A stretch of 64,000 nt of DNA from Ruminococcus sp. (GCA_017534835.1 JAFXVT010000022.1:49055-113054); one strand, 5' to 3'. Positions 1 to 9,310 are shown, numbered from the stretch's first letter. Numbers and translations: made by a program. Notes: a model not told the origin generated them from the letters alone.

Positions 1-1
1 C

Positions 2-3000
2 TATAAAACCACACATGTTTCGCAGTATCGCGGAATCGGATTAATGGCAAAGGTCAACGGCGAGGATACGATTATCACGGATAAGGCGGCATACGGCACA
101 GCCAATGCTACGGCCAAGGCTGACTATGATCTCGCTATTACGGATAGTTATGTTGTCGTCAATCCTACCGCTAAAAATAATCAGGTAACTTCAAAAACAA
201 TCACTCCGTATTTGGTTAAGAACTACGTTGATTCTACAAATCAAAATATTATTTATTGTCTTACAAATACTGGGACGGTTTGTGATATCGGATTTACTGG
301 TACAGCTGGCACATGGTATTTACCTGACGGTTTCAGAGGGCTTGGCAGTGTTGCATTTGGTTCAAACGAAAACCAATCCAAGCAAATGACACTTAGCGTT
401 AACAAAGTAAGCGGTCTGATTGGTTCAAATGTTGTCAACCTTGACCTCAACATGAATCTCAAGCATTATGATTATAGCTTTGATAACTACAGGCCTTATG
501 GTAATGGTGGATTTGGTTTATTCAACACTATCAGACATAATAGAGTAGATCAATTGCCGTCCGGTGTTACTATTCCCACAAATCTTGAAGAACGTACAAA
601 CGATGATTACAAGATCATGTATCTCGATATTTCGGGTAAGATTAATTATGATGTGGTACATAATAGTGGGAATATGGAATACACCCGTTTTAATGTATTG
701 GGAATAACAAGCGGAACATCAGTTGGTACAAATTATTTGCATACTGGTGGTCTTGCTGGATATTCCGGATTTGCCTCAAACGAAAACCTAAATGTTGAAC
801 ATATTGGCATAGACGGTCTCGAAGTCAATGGCTTTAAGACCTCAGGAGGTATCTTCGGTTATCTGAAAATGGCTGACTCCAGTGACCATTTAGCTACGAT
901 ATCTAATATCAATACAGATGATTTGACTGTAACTACCAAGCTGTATGCCGGAGGTATAGTCGGGTTTGTTGAACAAATCGGTATCACTATCGATGGAGTT
1001 ACAATAACAGATCCTGATATCCGGACGTATTTCATCGGTAACGATTATGAAAACGGAACAGCTGGAATCGTAGGCTGCGTTAAAAACACAGCAAATAATC
1101 GTCCTATAACTGTAAGCAATGTTACAATTGGTAGCTTGACAGCAACTGTAAACTCCATGATTGGGCGAGATCCTTCTGTACCATTATATAAGACAAACGC
1201 AGCATATAATAGAATTGCAGCAGCAGGAGTTGTTGGAGAAAGCAATACAAATTCATCAACCTATTATTCTTCATTATCATCAAATGAAAAGTATTCCTTA
1301 ATCCTTAACAGGTGTCATGTTTATAACGTTAATTTCTATGGAAATAGAGTAGCAGGTATTTTGGCACATGATGGTAACGGAGAAAGTAACAGAAGTAATT
1401 CAACTATTAAAATATCAAATGTGGAGGTCAAAAGTAATCTCAATTCTGTTATAGAGGGATTAACTTCTGTTAATAATCATAAAAATAGGGGCTGTGGAGG
1501 AATAGCAGGATATATAAAAATAAGCACAAATAAATATGCCCATTTTGATCATTGTACTGTAGATGGTTATTCATTTATATCTTATAATGATACAGCTGGT
1601 TTGTGTGCTAATTTACAAGATCAAGGAAGTGCTAAAGTACAGAATGTTCGATTAAGCAATCTTAAATTTGAATCAAGTTATAACGGTGGACTTTTTGCAT
1701 ATCTTAAAGTAGCAACTACGGGCTATAATATCCAAATGAATAACTTACAGTTCAAGAAGTATAGTAGTCAGAATTATATTGATGATAGTTTGGGATATCT
1801 TATTGGTAAAAATGCAGGTGTTAATGTTAGTATATCAGGATTTTCAAGACAAATACCAGAAGCGATAACTGATGGATATAGTGTTCCAGAACGAATGACA
1901 GGAACAAATAAAAATACGAATTCGGAATACTATTATGGAACAAGTGGCTACGTTATCTTCGCTGACTACAAAGGTGCAAGCTCAACTGAGCAGGAAAACG
2001 ACTGGTCTGTTCACAGCTACAATTTACCGACAGCAGATGAGGATACAGGAGAAATTACAGATATTGCAAAGAAAAAGCTCAACGAGTTCAATACTTTCTC
2101 TCCGGTCTACAAGGCTGTAAACAATGAATCTCCGAACGTAGCTATCAGCAGTCAGGACTATGTTATTCTTCCTAAGACTGTTGAAGTCAATGGAGTAACA
2201 AGATTCATCACCGATAAGGATGGCAATACCATCACCTACAAGGATTACTACAACATTGCACAGAACTTCCCATTTGTAACATCCAGTCCGTTTATGAACA
2301 TCGGCGTACAATCTGTAGATTCGACTAATGAGAATCGAAAGCATATGCAGTTCCTGACCGGTGACGGTGTGAGCAGCTTGGACTACGAACATTCTGCCGC
2401 GAACAAGATACTTGACGATTTGCAGCTTTCCACTAAGCCGAAAAACTACTATAATAAGGTCACACTCAATGCGGAGGATCTTGACAGTCTTCTCACCGAG
2501 AAGAGTTCAACATTCCAGACTGTTATGTCTACTCAGTATCCCGCTGATTTGAAAACGCTCGGCATTAATTTCCCGGTTCTGATCGTAGATAATACAAACG
2601 GCTCGTATCTCGATACATTCTTGAATGGCTATCTTCAGACTTTAACAAACACTAACTATATTTTTTCTGCAAACGATCAATCAAGTATCTATAACCTTCG
2701 CATTGCAAAATGCGAGTATAATTCAGAAAATAAAAATTTTGATGTAACTTATAAGTCAAATCTGAACGATACGCCTGCGGCAGATGGTGTAAGCCTATAC
2801 ACGAAGAATGGTAACTTTACCTTTGATATCAACCATGTTGACAGTGGTAAGGTTCAGTTTACGCTGATTGATGTTGAGTTTTATAACCCCGGTACCACTG
2901 CTGAAGTAGCTTATCATCTTTATGTTCCGCTTTATGTCAGTCAGATGTTGAAATTTGATTTTCAGGTTTCTTCCAAGTCTGGTTCAAACTACAAGCTTTC

Positions 3001-5074
3001 CGAGTACACATCTGACCGTGGCAATTCAACACTTGAAAATGCAGGTACTCCCATTACAATCGAAGCGCGTTATGTGTATCAGCGCGATGAGAGTGAATGG
3101 CAACAGGCTGCAGAGAATGGCGAAAGCTTACTCAGAAGCATTCCGAAAACATGGAGCATCTCGGATCAGGCAAACCATCATGGATTTCCTAAGGATACTA
3201 AAATGGTTCTGATTGATCCTAATAATGGTAATAAGGCTTATTACAGTTCAGTAACTGGAGGTCAGGTTTATGGATCAGGCAGTGATGTCGTAACAGATCA
3301 AACGGCACCTGGCGGTATAGTATCTAAGCTGTACTTAAATCGTTTTGTTGATTTGACAGGAAATGAGACCTTTACATCAACGCAACTCAATGATTACTTT
3401 GACATTACACTTGCGACATCAAATGCAACGGACGGAAAGTTCATCGCATGTTCCAATCAGACGAATCATACTGATGCAACGGTTTGTGGAATATATAATG
3501 GCACAAAAATCTGGCTGAAACCGAAAACAGATGAAACTTCCGGCAGCTTTTACAACATCAGCACCATGACGTATAAATCCACAGCACCTACCATAGTAAA
3601 CGGCTCTAAAACATATCTTAAGGAAGATTATTATGTAACAATATTCACGAAAAATGATGGTAATTTGTATCACTGGAATATCGTTGCACCAAATGATCTT
3701 GGCGAAAGCCAATATCCTTCGCTTTATTCCAGATTGGATAATCAGAGAACACAGCAATCTACACAGATCGTAACAGGCGACTTGTTTGTTATTACGGATG
3801 ATGCACTGACTACCGAAATTTACGAAGGCAGTAACGGAAGTTATGTAGCTAAGAATGCAAATGATGTGGATATCGCATCGCGTATTACCGTGGATGTAAC
3901 AAACAAAATCGGAATGACAGAGCAAATGTTTAAAAATAAATCGTTCCTTGGTAATTCATCGGTACATATTTTTCAGACATTCCTGCTTTCCATGAATAAA
4001 CAGACAGGAATCGATGAGTCCAGCAGAGGTATTGAAGCAAAGCCGGCTGTGGAAATGAATGAGTATACGGTTGGATCTTATAATGTTCTTACGGATACTG
4101 CCAACAGCTACTATTCTCGCTATCAGAGTACAATACCGCGATATGATTCCAATTACATCTACCTTGAAAACGGCAAGGATCTTCGTCAAATGCTCTACAA
4201 TTCAAATTCCAGCGTTTCTGATTTTGAAGATGCAATAGGAATTACGATCCATGCCAACCTCTATTTGACCTATTCAAATACCGGTGACATCGGCAACCAG
4301 TATCCTCAACGTGAAGAAGCCCAATTGAATGACAACACAATCGGTACATGGATAGGTTGTAATTCGAGCATTGCGTCTACTGAAGCAGCGGCAATAGCAA
4401 GTAAAACAACGGAGTACATAGCAGAATCGTCGAATACTCGTAATCTTTATTACAGCAGTTCTTCTTCCACAGCAAGTTTACTGTACAGTTCTGATGATTT
4501 TGACGGAAAGTATTCAGGTGGTAATCTATATGATCAGTTGGGTATTAACGCAAAAGACCTTCCGAGTACAGTTACAAACAACTTATGTTACATGAATACA
4601 GTAGCTGTTTATGATGTTTCAAAACTGATGAGTATCATCGATGATTCGGATGGCGTAGAATTGACATTCAGACTTGTCAGAAAAGATGCAAATGGAAAGT
4701 ATACACAAGATCTTGATATTGCTGATTATTTGACACCCCCAACATTTAAAACGCTGACTGTAACGTCAGATACAAGTAGCAATAGCAAAATATACACCTA
4801 CAGATTTGCTAAAGCAGATTTAACAAGTGTATACAATGGAGGTGTGTATACAATTCCTATTGACTTCACTGTAAAAACCAACTTCTCAGGTGCAGATCTT
4901 GCGGATCACTATTATTCCAATTATAAGGTGATTGTGAGCGCTAGCCTATATGAAATGCAAGAAATCGAGGTGGATGGCACAACTGAAACAAAACCTGTTC
5001 AAATGAGTGGAACCAATGCAGATGATCATATCATCTACACTAATGCTAAGATTGATGCTGACGCATTCGATTAA
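2..5074 (+). CDS. Giant secreted beta-repeat protein, 5' end outside window
   Basis: This frame is open back to the window edge, and the first ATG (position 44) has no good ribosome binding site. The gene therefore almost certainly starts before the window, and at least 1,690 residues are visible. Residues 230-590 (counted from that ATG) carry about ten spaced motifs of the form GG-I/L-x-G-Y/F, for example GGLAGY, GGIFGY, GGIVGF and GGIAGY, each followed by Thr/Asn/Ser-rich strands. This resembles the GLUG-type repeats of secreted beta-solenoid proteins. The rest is rich in Asn, Ser, Thr and Tyr. I see no LPxTG motif, membrane segment or dockerin at the C-terminus. The stretch around 1200-1950 is noticeably richer in A+T than its flanks, which hints at a mosaic. 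A surface or biofilm-matrix role is inferred from the composition and from the TasA-like gene nearby. The exact function is unknown. Confidence 0.85.
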   Translation, partial: YKTTHVSQYRGIGLMAKVNGEDTIITDKAAYGTANATAKADYDLAITDSYVVVNPTAKNNQVTSKTITPYLVKNYVDSTNQNIIYCLTNTGTVCDIGFTGTAGTWYLPDGFRGLGSVAFGSNENQSKQMTLSVNKVSGLIGSNVVNLDLNMNLKHYDYSFDNYRPYGNGGFGLFNTIRHNRVDQLPSGVTIPTNLEERTNDDYKIMYLDISGKINYDVVHNSGNMEYTRFNVLGITSGTSVGTNYLHTGGLAGYSGFASNENLNVEHIGIDGLEVNGFKTSGGIFGYLKMADSSDHLATISNINTDDLTVTTKLYAGGIVGFVEQIGITIDGVTITDPDIRTYFIGNDYENGTAGIVGCVKNTANNRPITVSNVTIGSLTATVNSMIGRDPSVPLYKTNAAYNRIAAAGVVGESNTNSSTYYSSLSSNEKYSLILNRCHVYNVNFYGNRVAGILAHDGNGESNRSNSTIKISNVEVKSNLNSVIEGLTSVNNHKNRGCGGIAGYIKISTNKYAHFDHCTVDGYSFISYNDTAGLCANLQDQGSAKVQNVRLSNLKFESSYNGGLFAYLKVATTGYNIQMNNLQFKKYSSQNYIDDSLGYLIGKNAGVNVSISGFSRQIPEAITDGYSVPERMTGTNKNTNSEYYYGTSGYVIFADYKGASSTEQENDWSVHSYNLPTADEDTGEITDIAKKKLNEFNTFSPVYKAVNNESPNVAISSQDYVILPKTVEVNGVTRFITDKDGNTITYKDYYNIAQNFPFVTSSPFMNIGVQSVDSTNENRKHMQFLTGDGVSSLDYEHSAANKILDDLQLSTKPKNYYNKVTLNAEDLDSLLTEKSSTFQTVMSTQYPADLKTLGINFPVLIVDNTNGSYLDTFLNGYLQTLTNTNYIFSANDQSSIYNLRIAKCEYNSENKNFDVTYKSNLNDTPAADGVSLYTKNGNFTFDINHVDSGKVQFTLIDVEFYNPGTTAEVAYHLYVPLYVSQMLKFDFQVSSKSGSNYKLSEYTSDRGNSTLENAGTPITIEARYVYQRDESEWQQAAENGESLLRSIPKTWSISDQANHHGFPKDTKMVLIDPNNGNKAYYSSVTGGQVYGSGSDVVTDQTAPGGIVSKLYLNRFVDLTGNETFTSTQLNDYFDITLATSNATDGKFIACSNQTNHTDATVCGIYNGTKIWLKPKTDETSGSFYNISTMTYKSTAPTIVNGSKTYLKEDYYVTIFTKNDGNLYHWNIVAPNDLGESQYPSLYSRLDNQRTQQSTQIVTGDLFVITDDALTTEIYEGSNGSYVAKNANDVDIASRITVDVTNKIGMTEQMFKNKSFLGNSSVHIFQTFLLSMNKQTGIDESSRGIEAKPAVEMNEYTVGSYNVLTDTANSYYSRYQSTIPRYDSNYIYLENGKDLRQMLYNSNSSVSDFEDAIGITIHANLYLTYSNTGDIGNQYPQREEAQLNDNTIGTWIGCNSSIASTEAAAIASKTTEYIAESSNTRNLYYSSSSSTASLLYSSDDFDGKYSGGNLYDQLGINAKDLPSTVTNNLCYMNTVAVYDVSKLMSIIDDSDGVELTFRLVRKDANGKYTQDLDIADYLTPPTFKTLTVTSDTSSNSKIYTYRFAKADLTSVYNGGVYTIPIDFTVKTNFSGADLADHYYSNYKVIVSASLYEMQEIEVDGTTETKPVQMSGTNADDHIIYTNAKIDADAFD

Positions 5075-5092
5075 GACATAACCCACAAAAAT

Positions 5093-5140
5093 AGCGGCTC
5101 CAGGAAGTCCTCAACAACTTCCAAGGAGCCGCTGTTTCTT
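5093..5140 (+). terminator. Intrinsic terminator after giant protein gene
   Basis: A 9-bp GC-rich stem (AGCGGCTCC with GGAGCCGCT), with an inner AGGAAGT/ACTTCC pairing, is followed by TTTCTT. It lies 19 bases after the stop codon. Confidence 0.85.
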
Positions 5141-5314
5141 TGCTGCTGTTGCTTTAACGATTAAAACCACTATGCATTAAATTGTGAGTGCATAGACAAT
5201 AAGTGCCAAATAAAGTAAACGTCAAATATAACATGTCTTCCCGAAAACAGTTCCAAAGTGTATAAAAGAGTTTAATCAAGTCCATAGACTTAATTAGACA
5301 TAGGAGGAACGATA

Positions 5315-5587
5315 ATGGGAGCAAAAAAATCTACAGCGATCACAACAGTGAAACAAGAATTGCATCCGCGTGAATGGAGTGAGCAGATAAAAGCTCAGAC
5401 GAAAACCGACCTGCGGCTTATGCTCAAGACTATATCCGATGAACTGGAAAATTACGATGACAGTATTATAAGATACAATGAAACAGCAGTCAGAAAGGTA
5501 GTCGAGTGCGTAAAGGTCGTGTCAAAAACGGAAATTGAGATTACGTTCAAAGGCGGATTTGATATGACAGTCGAGGTCGAGAAGTGA
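5315..5587 (+). CDS. Small protein resembling the C-terminus of a serine recombinase
   Basis: A 90-residue ORF with a strong ribosome binding site (AGGAGG, eight bases before ATG). The last 35 residues (TAVRKVVECVKVV, then FKGGFDMTVEVE) have the pattern I associate with the extreme C-terminus of large serine recombinases, where a short beta-rich tail follows the coiled coil. There is no catalytic domain here. It may be a companion ORF from a clostridial recombinase operon or a relic of one. A second, 54-residue frame overlaps its stop codon. The family link rests on pattern memory only. Confidence 0.55.
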   Translation: MGAKKSTAITTVKQELHPREWSEQIKAQTKTDLRLMLKTISDELENYDDSIIRYNETAVRKVVECVKVVSKTEIEITFKGGFDMTVEVEK

Positions 5588-5748
5588 AACGCCGCTCAGA
5601 ATGCGATTTAAGGCGCAGACCGTTTTCAGGGTGTGGTGAATACCAAATAGATGACGGAGCGGCAAATTCAAGTGTTTCTGAGCGTCTGGGAGAACAAATC
5701 CGAGAGATAAAACGAAACAACTTGTGGTGCTATTCCACAAGTTGTTAA
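5584..5748 (+). CDS. Possible 54-residue ORF coupled to the preceding gene
   Basis: A GTG codon overlaps the previous stop as GTGA, the usual arrangement for translational coupling. It opens a 54-residue Arg/Ser/Cys-rich frame that ends inside the downstream terminator hairpin. I do not recognise the protein. A frame running into a terminator could be the truncated start of a longer gene lost with a mobile element, or simply chance. Confidence 0.25.
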   Translation: MKRRSECDLRRRPFSGCGEYQIDDGAANSSVSERLGEQIREIKRNNLWCYSTSC

Positions 5749-5752
5749 TTTT
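5716..5752 (+). terminator. Intrinsic terminator
   Basis: A perfect 12-bp stem (AACAACTTGTGG / CCACAAGTTGTT) with a 7-base loop, followed by AATTTTC. It closes the small recombinase-like unit. Confidence 0.75.
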
Positions 5753-5825
5753 CTGATAACTCTTCCAGAAAGAGCAAAAAAATAAAGCCTATGTGGCTGA
5801 AAATCGGGAATTTTTATGCGGTCAT

Positions 5826-6008
5826 CTAAAAGGTGTGTGAGTCAATCGTAGAAAAAATCAGCATTATAATACTAAGAATGAGCATTGCGCTTACTTTAAC
5901 GAGCGACTTTTTCTGATTACGTTTCCTTTCGGCAAGTTCACCGGTCGCCTGACTGCTCGGAGAAGCAGACTGCGGCAGTTCGCCGATAGGATATTTTTTT
6001 TCATTCAT
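5826..6008 (-). CDS. Small single-span membrane peptide (60 aa)
   Basis: The start is set at the ATG seven bases after a strong AGGAGGT site; an upstream in-frame GTG lies inside that site and is rejected. The product has a polar 35-residue N-terminus rich in Ser/Pro/Gln, a basic stretch (ERKRNQKK), then a hydrophobic segment of about 20 residues (VSAMLILSIIMLIFST) close to the C-terminus. That predicts an N-in, single-pass membrane peptide. It lies downstream of a promoter and a structured leader-like region (6085-6309), so expression may depend on read-through. No family is recognised. Confidence 0.55.
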   Translation of the reverse strand: MNEKKYPIGELPQSASPSSQATGELAERKRNQKKSLVKVSAMLILSIIMLIFSTIDSHTF

Positions 6009-6084
6009 CTGCTTCACCTCCTGAGTTCCCGGAATCTGTTGCCGATTGATCCGTCACATCTTTGGCATCGGTATGAGCCATCGC

Positions 6085-6309
6085 GTGACAATTTTTTAGA
6101 AATACCGTATTTTCGGTGTTTATACGGTCACCTGTTTTAGTGAGGGTGGAAACGTCGACAGAGCTGCCGGAAGTGCCGCCGTGAGGAAGGAGAATGCGAT
6201 AAGCTCTGCTTTCTGTCGCTTTTGGGTTTTATGGATCTGCCGAAGGCTTTCATCTTCCCCCGCCCTTCCTGCGAGTGGGCAGAGCTGCCTCATAAACGCA
6301 TATTTACCC
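6085..6309 (-). ncRNA. Candidate structured RNA or leader, class unknown
   Basis: A good promoter (6316-6344) places the RNA start near 6309. The first ~190 nt can form long-range pairings: GTTTATGAGG near the 5' end with CCTCACTAAAAC (one bulge), and AGCTCTGC with GCAGAGCT. A 7-bp hairpin (6104-6128) followed by ATTTCT could end it. A 63-codon frame with a non-ATG start crosses the region, but it has no ribosome binding site and its predicted protein looks artefactual. A 6S-like, raiA-class or other leader RNA is possible; I cannot assign a class by eye. Confidence 0.35.
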
Positions 6310-6315
6310 AACTAT

Positions 6316-6344
6316 ATTATATCATTTTTATATGCCCTTTTCAA
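6316..6344 (-). promoter_or_regulatory. Promoter for the structured RNA / small peptide unit
   Basis: On the minus strand: TTGAAA, a 17-base spacer, TATAAT. The expected start is near 6309, with no good ribosome binding site for the first ~290 nt. Confidence 0.65.
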
Positions 6345-6519
6345 TACACATAATTGCTAATTCCGCCGTTTACCATTTGTAGTGTTTGTGCAATAAAAAT
6401 CTCGGTATCAACAAATAATTCCCGAAATTGCGTTATTTTTCAAATACATTATGTATATTTTTAGTGCACTATAACTATTGATATAGTTTCGGATCTTGCT
6501 ATCGCATTAGTATCCGGAC

Positions 6520-6557
6520 TAAACAAAGGTGCCCTCTCTGAAAAGAGAGGGCACCTT
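6520..6557 (-). terminator. Strong intrinsic terminator of the TasA-like gene
   Basis: A perfect 14-bp stem (AAGGTGCCCTCTCT and its complement) closed by a GAAA loop and followed on the minus strand by TTTGTTT. It lies about 55 bases after the stop at 6612. Confidence 0.85.
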
Positions 6558-6611
6558 ATAAGGAGAATCTGAGAAACTATATTATCGGAGGAAACAATTG
6601 GCACTTAATTA

Positions 6612-7586
6612 TCAGCTGATCGCTACGCCGGTGTCTGATGCCGCAGTTTCGAGAGTAACGAGCTTGAATTCAAGGTTTACAGTAAGCTCGTCAAGTGTAG
6701 CTGTGATATTATCAGACTTGCAGTTAGCGTCTTCGCCCTCGTACCACATATAAACGTATACGGGAGTTCCGTCCTGCTTAACGCCGGGAAGTGAAGTAAG
6801 AGCCGTAGCAACGGTCATCGGAGCATCATGTGTGCTTGCGGAACTGTCGGTCGCAGTCGTTGCAGACGATGCAGCGTTGACATAATACGTAGGAGTTGCG
6901 CCGGAGATAGGAGCGAAAATATAGAATTTACCGCCGATCTCGATGCCGACTCTCAATGCTTTATTGAGCTCGGTAGATGTCGTGTTCCCTGCAACATTGA
7001 CAACAGAAATGTTGACGTTCTGGTTTCCTACCGCTTTGCCTAAAGCAGTTGTTCCCTCTGTGGAAGTCTTGAGATAGTAGGTGTACTTCAGATAATACTT
7101 AGCATCACCAGTTGAATAACCGCTTGTTCCATCTGTATCAGAATAATAAACCTGCTTGAGTCCGTTCGCTCCTGAAGCAGCAGCCTGGAGCTCATTTGCT
7201 GTCAGGCTAAGAGTTGTATATCCGTCCGCCTTGAGCGCACTTGCTCCATCTTCGGTGGCAGCTGCCGCATTGTTAGCGGTCTTACTTGTTGCATGATACC
7301 ATGCACGGCTGTTAGCCGTGGAAGTGGGATACAGAGCTACCTTTGCACCGGCAGCTTCTGCTGTTGTATTTGCAGAATCGTCCCATACGCCGGAGGCATC
7401 AGCAACTTCTGAGATAAGGAGTCCGCCCTCAGCCTTTGCCTGTACCGCGAGATTCTGGACTGTAACTTCCTTGTTCATAGTGAACCAGGCATAGGTCGAT
7501 GTGCCGAGCATAGAAGCTGAAACAGCAAGCATAGCGGCAGCCGAAACTATCTTCATGGTCGGGTTTTTCTTGTTAGTTTTTCTCAT
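6612..7586 (-). CDS. TasA/camelysin-like secreted protein with SipW-type signal
   Basis: The start is taken at the ATG giving MRKTNKKN, eight bases after GAAAGGA; two earlier ATG/GTG options fit the ribosome site worse. The product is 324 residues. Residues 1-32 form a long signal peptide ending in the STYAWFT motif typical of SipW-dependent substrates (TasA, camelysin, CalY), followed by NKEVTVQNLAVQAKAEGGLLIS. The mature part is Ala/Thr/Ser-rich and beta-predicted, with no anchor. The family forms extracellular fibres or matrix in Bacillus; here that role is inferred. No SipW signal peptidase is visible in the window, but the upstream part of this locus lies outside it. The gene is monocistronic, with its own consensus promoter and a very strong terminator, which suggests high expression. 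Confidence 0.8.
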   Translation of the reverse strand: MRKTNKKNPTMKIVSAAAMLAVSASMLGTSTYAWFTMNKEVTVQNLAVQAKAEGGLLISEVADASGVWDDSANTTAEAAGAKVALYPTSTANSRAWYHATSKTANNAAAATEDGASALKADGYTTLSLTANELQAAASGANGLKQVYYSDTDGTSGYSTGDAKYYLKYTYYLKTSTEGTTALGKAVGNQNVNISVVNVAGNTTSTELNKALRVGIEIGGKFYIFAPISGATPTYYVNAASSATTATDSSASTHDAPMTVATALTSLPGVKQDGTPVYVYMWYEGEDANCKSDNITATLDELTVNLEFKLVTLETAASDTGVAIS

Positions 7587-7669
7587 AATCATTATCCTTT
7601 CATTGTGAATTTCGGCATTTAGCTGCCGAGCCGCTGTCAAATGAGACCAGTGGTGTATCTGTTGATTAT

Positions 7670-7698
7670 ATTATATCCTCAGGCGGTCGTTTTGTCAA
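7670..7698 (-). promoter_or_regulatory. Consensus promoter of the TasA-like gene
   Basis: Perfect TTGACA, 17-base spacer, perfect TATAAT on the minus strand, giving a leader of about 75 nt. Confidence 0.85.
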
Positions 7699-7943
7699 GG
7701 AAAATCCGCTATATTCCGTGAAATTCGGCAGCAAGCACTAATTGGAGACCGAGTTTTTATGCATTTTACCAAATGTAATATAGAGGTATTTTACAAGGTG
7801 TTATCGCAGCCGAAAATATACGCATTGTAGATTCGGCTGTTTGCTACTCCCGGTATTTTTACTGATCTTTAATACAGATGCGATGCATTATTCTTTAAGA
7901 AACGCGAATAACCTTCAACGCATACAGCCGCAGCGCTGATGAA

Positions 7944-7982
7944 TAAACAAAGAGCAGGCGTTCCTGAACAGGGAGCGCCTGC
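7944..7982 (-). terminator. Terminator of the CPBP-XRE operon
   Basis: The stem GCAGGCG(TTCC)/(GGGA)GCGCCTGC with one bulge is followed on the minus strand by TCTTTGTTT, five bases after the stop codon at 7988. The ~250 bases between here and the promoter at 7670 hold no gene that I can see. Confidence 0.75.
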
Positions 7983-7987
7983 GTATT

Positions 7988-8383
7988 TCATTTTGTCAAA
8001 CCGTTAATGGCAGCATATACGACAAATGATATTGCATCTATTGCAAGAATGATACCAAAGACAATAAGGGCTATCTTTGTGCCTTTCCTGACTTTTTTCT
8101 TATTATCATCGGTCAGGACGTGTTTCTTGATATCGCTGTAAAGCTCAGACTTTACAGGCACCTGCTCAACGGGTGCAGGCTCGGGAGATTTGTCCAGCAC
8201 CAGTTCATCAAGAGAAATGCCGAACAGGTCGCTCATAGCGACAAGCTTCTCCATATCAGGCGTAGAATCGCCGACCTCCCACTTCGAGACAGTCTGACGC
8301 GAGACATTCAGACGATTAGCAAGCTCCTCTTGAGAAAATCCCTTTTGCTTACGCAGTTCGTAAAGTTTATTGTTAAATTCCAT
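7988..8383 (-). CDS. XRE-family regulator with C-terminal membrane anchor
   Basis: A 131-residue protein. Residues 5-60 form a typical helix-turn-helix of the Cro/cI type (QEELANRLNVSRQTVSKWE). A Pro/Glu-rich linker follows, then a basic stretch (KKKVRKGTK) and one hydrophobic segment near residues 103-125 that would anchor it in the membrane. Membrane-tethered XRE regulators of this layout are common in Firmicutes, and their signal is generally unknown. It starts four bases after the stop of the CPBP protease gene and is clearly cotranscribed with it. That pairing suggests it senses or regulates something connected with the protease, for example a bacteriocin or peptide stress, but this is inference. 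Confidence 0.85.
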   Translation of the reverse strand: MEFNNKLYELRKQKGFSQEELANRLNVSRQTVSKWEVGDSTPDMEKLVAMSDLFGISLDELVLDKSPEPAPVEQVPVKSELYSDIKKHVLTDDNKKKVRKGTKIALIVFGIILAIDAISFVVYAAINGLTK

Positions 8384-8386
8384 ATT

Positions 8387-9310
8387 TCATGCCTGCCTTT
8401 CTGCGTTATTCTTTTTATATATTTGCCACAGCAGTACAGCTGCCGCAGCTATGACAATATCAGCGATAACGCTTGCTTCTATGCCGTAATTTCCGCCGTT
8501 GAGTAGATTTTCGCCGACGCTTTTCATGTTGATGAGCGCAGTTGAAGCTCCCTCACTGCCGCTGAGGTTGAGTCCGAGAACACAACTCAGACAGAAATTC
8601 CACACGGAATGAAGTCCGCAGGCAGCCCATATACTTCCGGTGCGGAGCGTAATGAATGAGAACACGCACGAGATAACAACTAAGCAGAGCAGTCCTGAAA
8701 AAACGTACTGCGGCTCAAATTCGCGGAGTGTACTCCAATGCGGATAAATAAAAGCAAGGGTGCTTGCCGCAACAGCGACAGGAAGCGGTACTCTGTCCCT
8801 GAGCGAACAGAGAACAAGTCCTCTGCACAGGAACTCCTCGGCTGACCCCTGAATAATAAACCCGCCGAGCATCAGTAATATCATTAAGACGTCAGGGGCA
8901 GCGAACAAGCCGTCAAATCTGATACTACCCGTGAGAGCGATAGCAGCAACGCAGACAGCCAGCAGTCCCACGCCTATGAGAGCACCGATAAGCCAGCCTC
9001 CGATGTGCTTAGTCACACCCATTTCTGAAAGCTTCTTTCTTTCTATAAGTTTCCAGCAAAGGATGGTTACGCCTATAATAACTATCATGCCATAGTATTT
9101 GAGCAAATTCATAACGCTGTCACTGAACATTTCGCCTTGCATAAAGTTTTTTCCGCAGGCGAGCATCACACCGATAACAGCTCCCTCTGCAAGCATCAAG
9201 CCCATCCAGTAGCATATAATGAACATCAGCAGCTTTTTCACTATGAGTATCAAAGCGGGCATTTCTGTTCTGTTGTTGAACGGGCTTATGTTTTTGATAA
9301 ATTCTTTCAT
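8387..9310 (-). CDS. CPBP-family intramembrane metalloprotease (CAAX-like)
   Basis: The start is chosen at the ATG giving MKEFIKNI, preceded by AGGAGG; this yields 307 residues. The protein is almost entirely hydrophobic, with about eight membrane spans. It carries the family's diagnostic motifs: EEFLCR (residues 158-163, the EExxxR motif), a following PHW histidine and a late HSVWNF histidine. In Firmicutes such proteins process prenylated or peptide substrates, or confer self-immunity to bacteriocins. No bacteriocin gene is visible beside it. It is the first gene of a two-gene operon with an XRE regulator, driven from a promoter about 190 bases upstream. Confidence 0.88.
   Translation of the reverse strand: MKEFIKNISPFNNRTEMPALILIVKKLLMFIICYWMGLMLAEGAVIGVMLACGKNFMQGEMFSDSVMNLLKYYGMIVIIGVTILCWKLIERKKLSEMGVTKHIGGWLIGALIGVGLLAVCVAAIALTGSIRFDGLFAAPDVLMILLMLGGFIIQGSAEEFLCRGLVLCSLRDRVPLPVAVAASTLAFIYPHWSTLREFEPQYVFSGLLCLVVISCVFSFITLRTGSIWAACGLHSVWNFCLSCVLGLNLSGSEGASTALINMKSVGENLLNGGNYGIEASVIADIVIAAAAVLLWQIYKKNNAERQA

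Noticed and set aside
6120-6311. 63-codon protein on the minus strand
   Set aside because: It has a TTG start with no ribosome site, begins at the transcription start, and its region is better explained as structured RNA.
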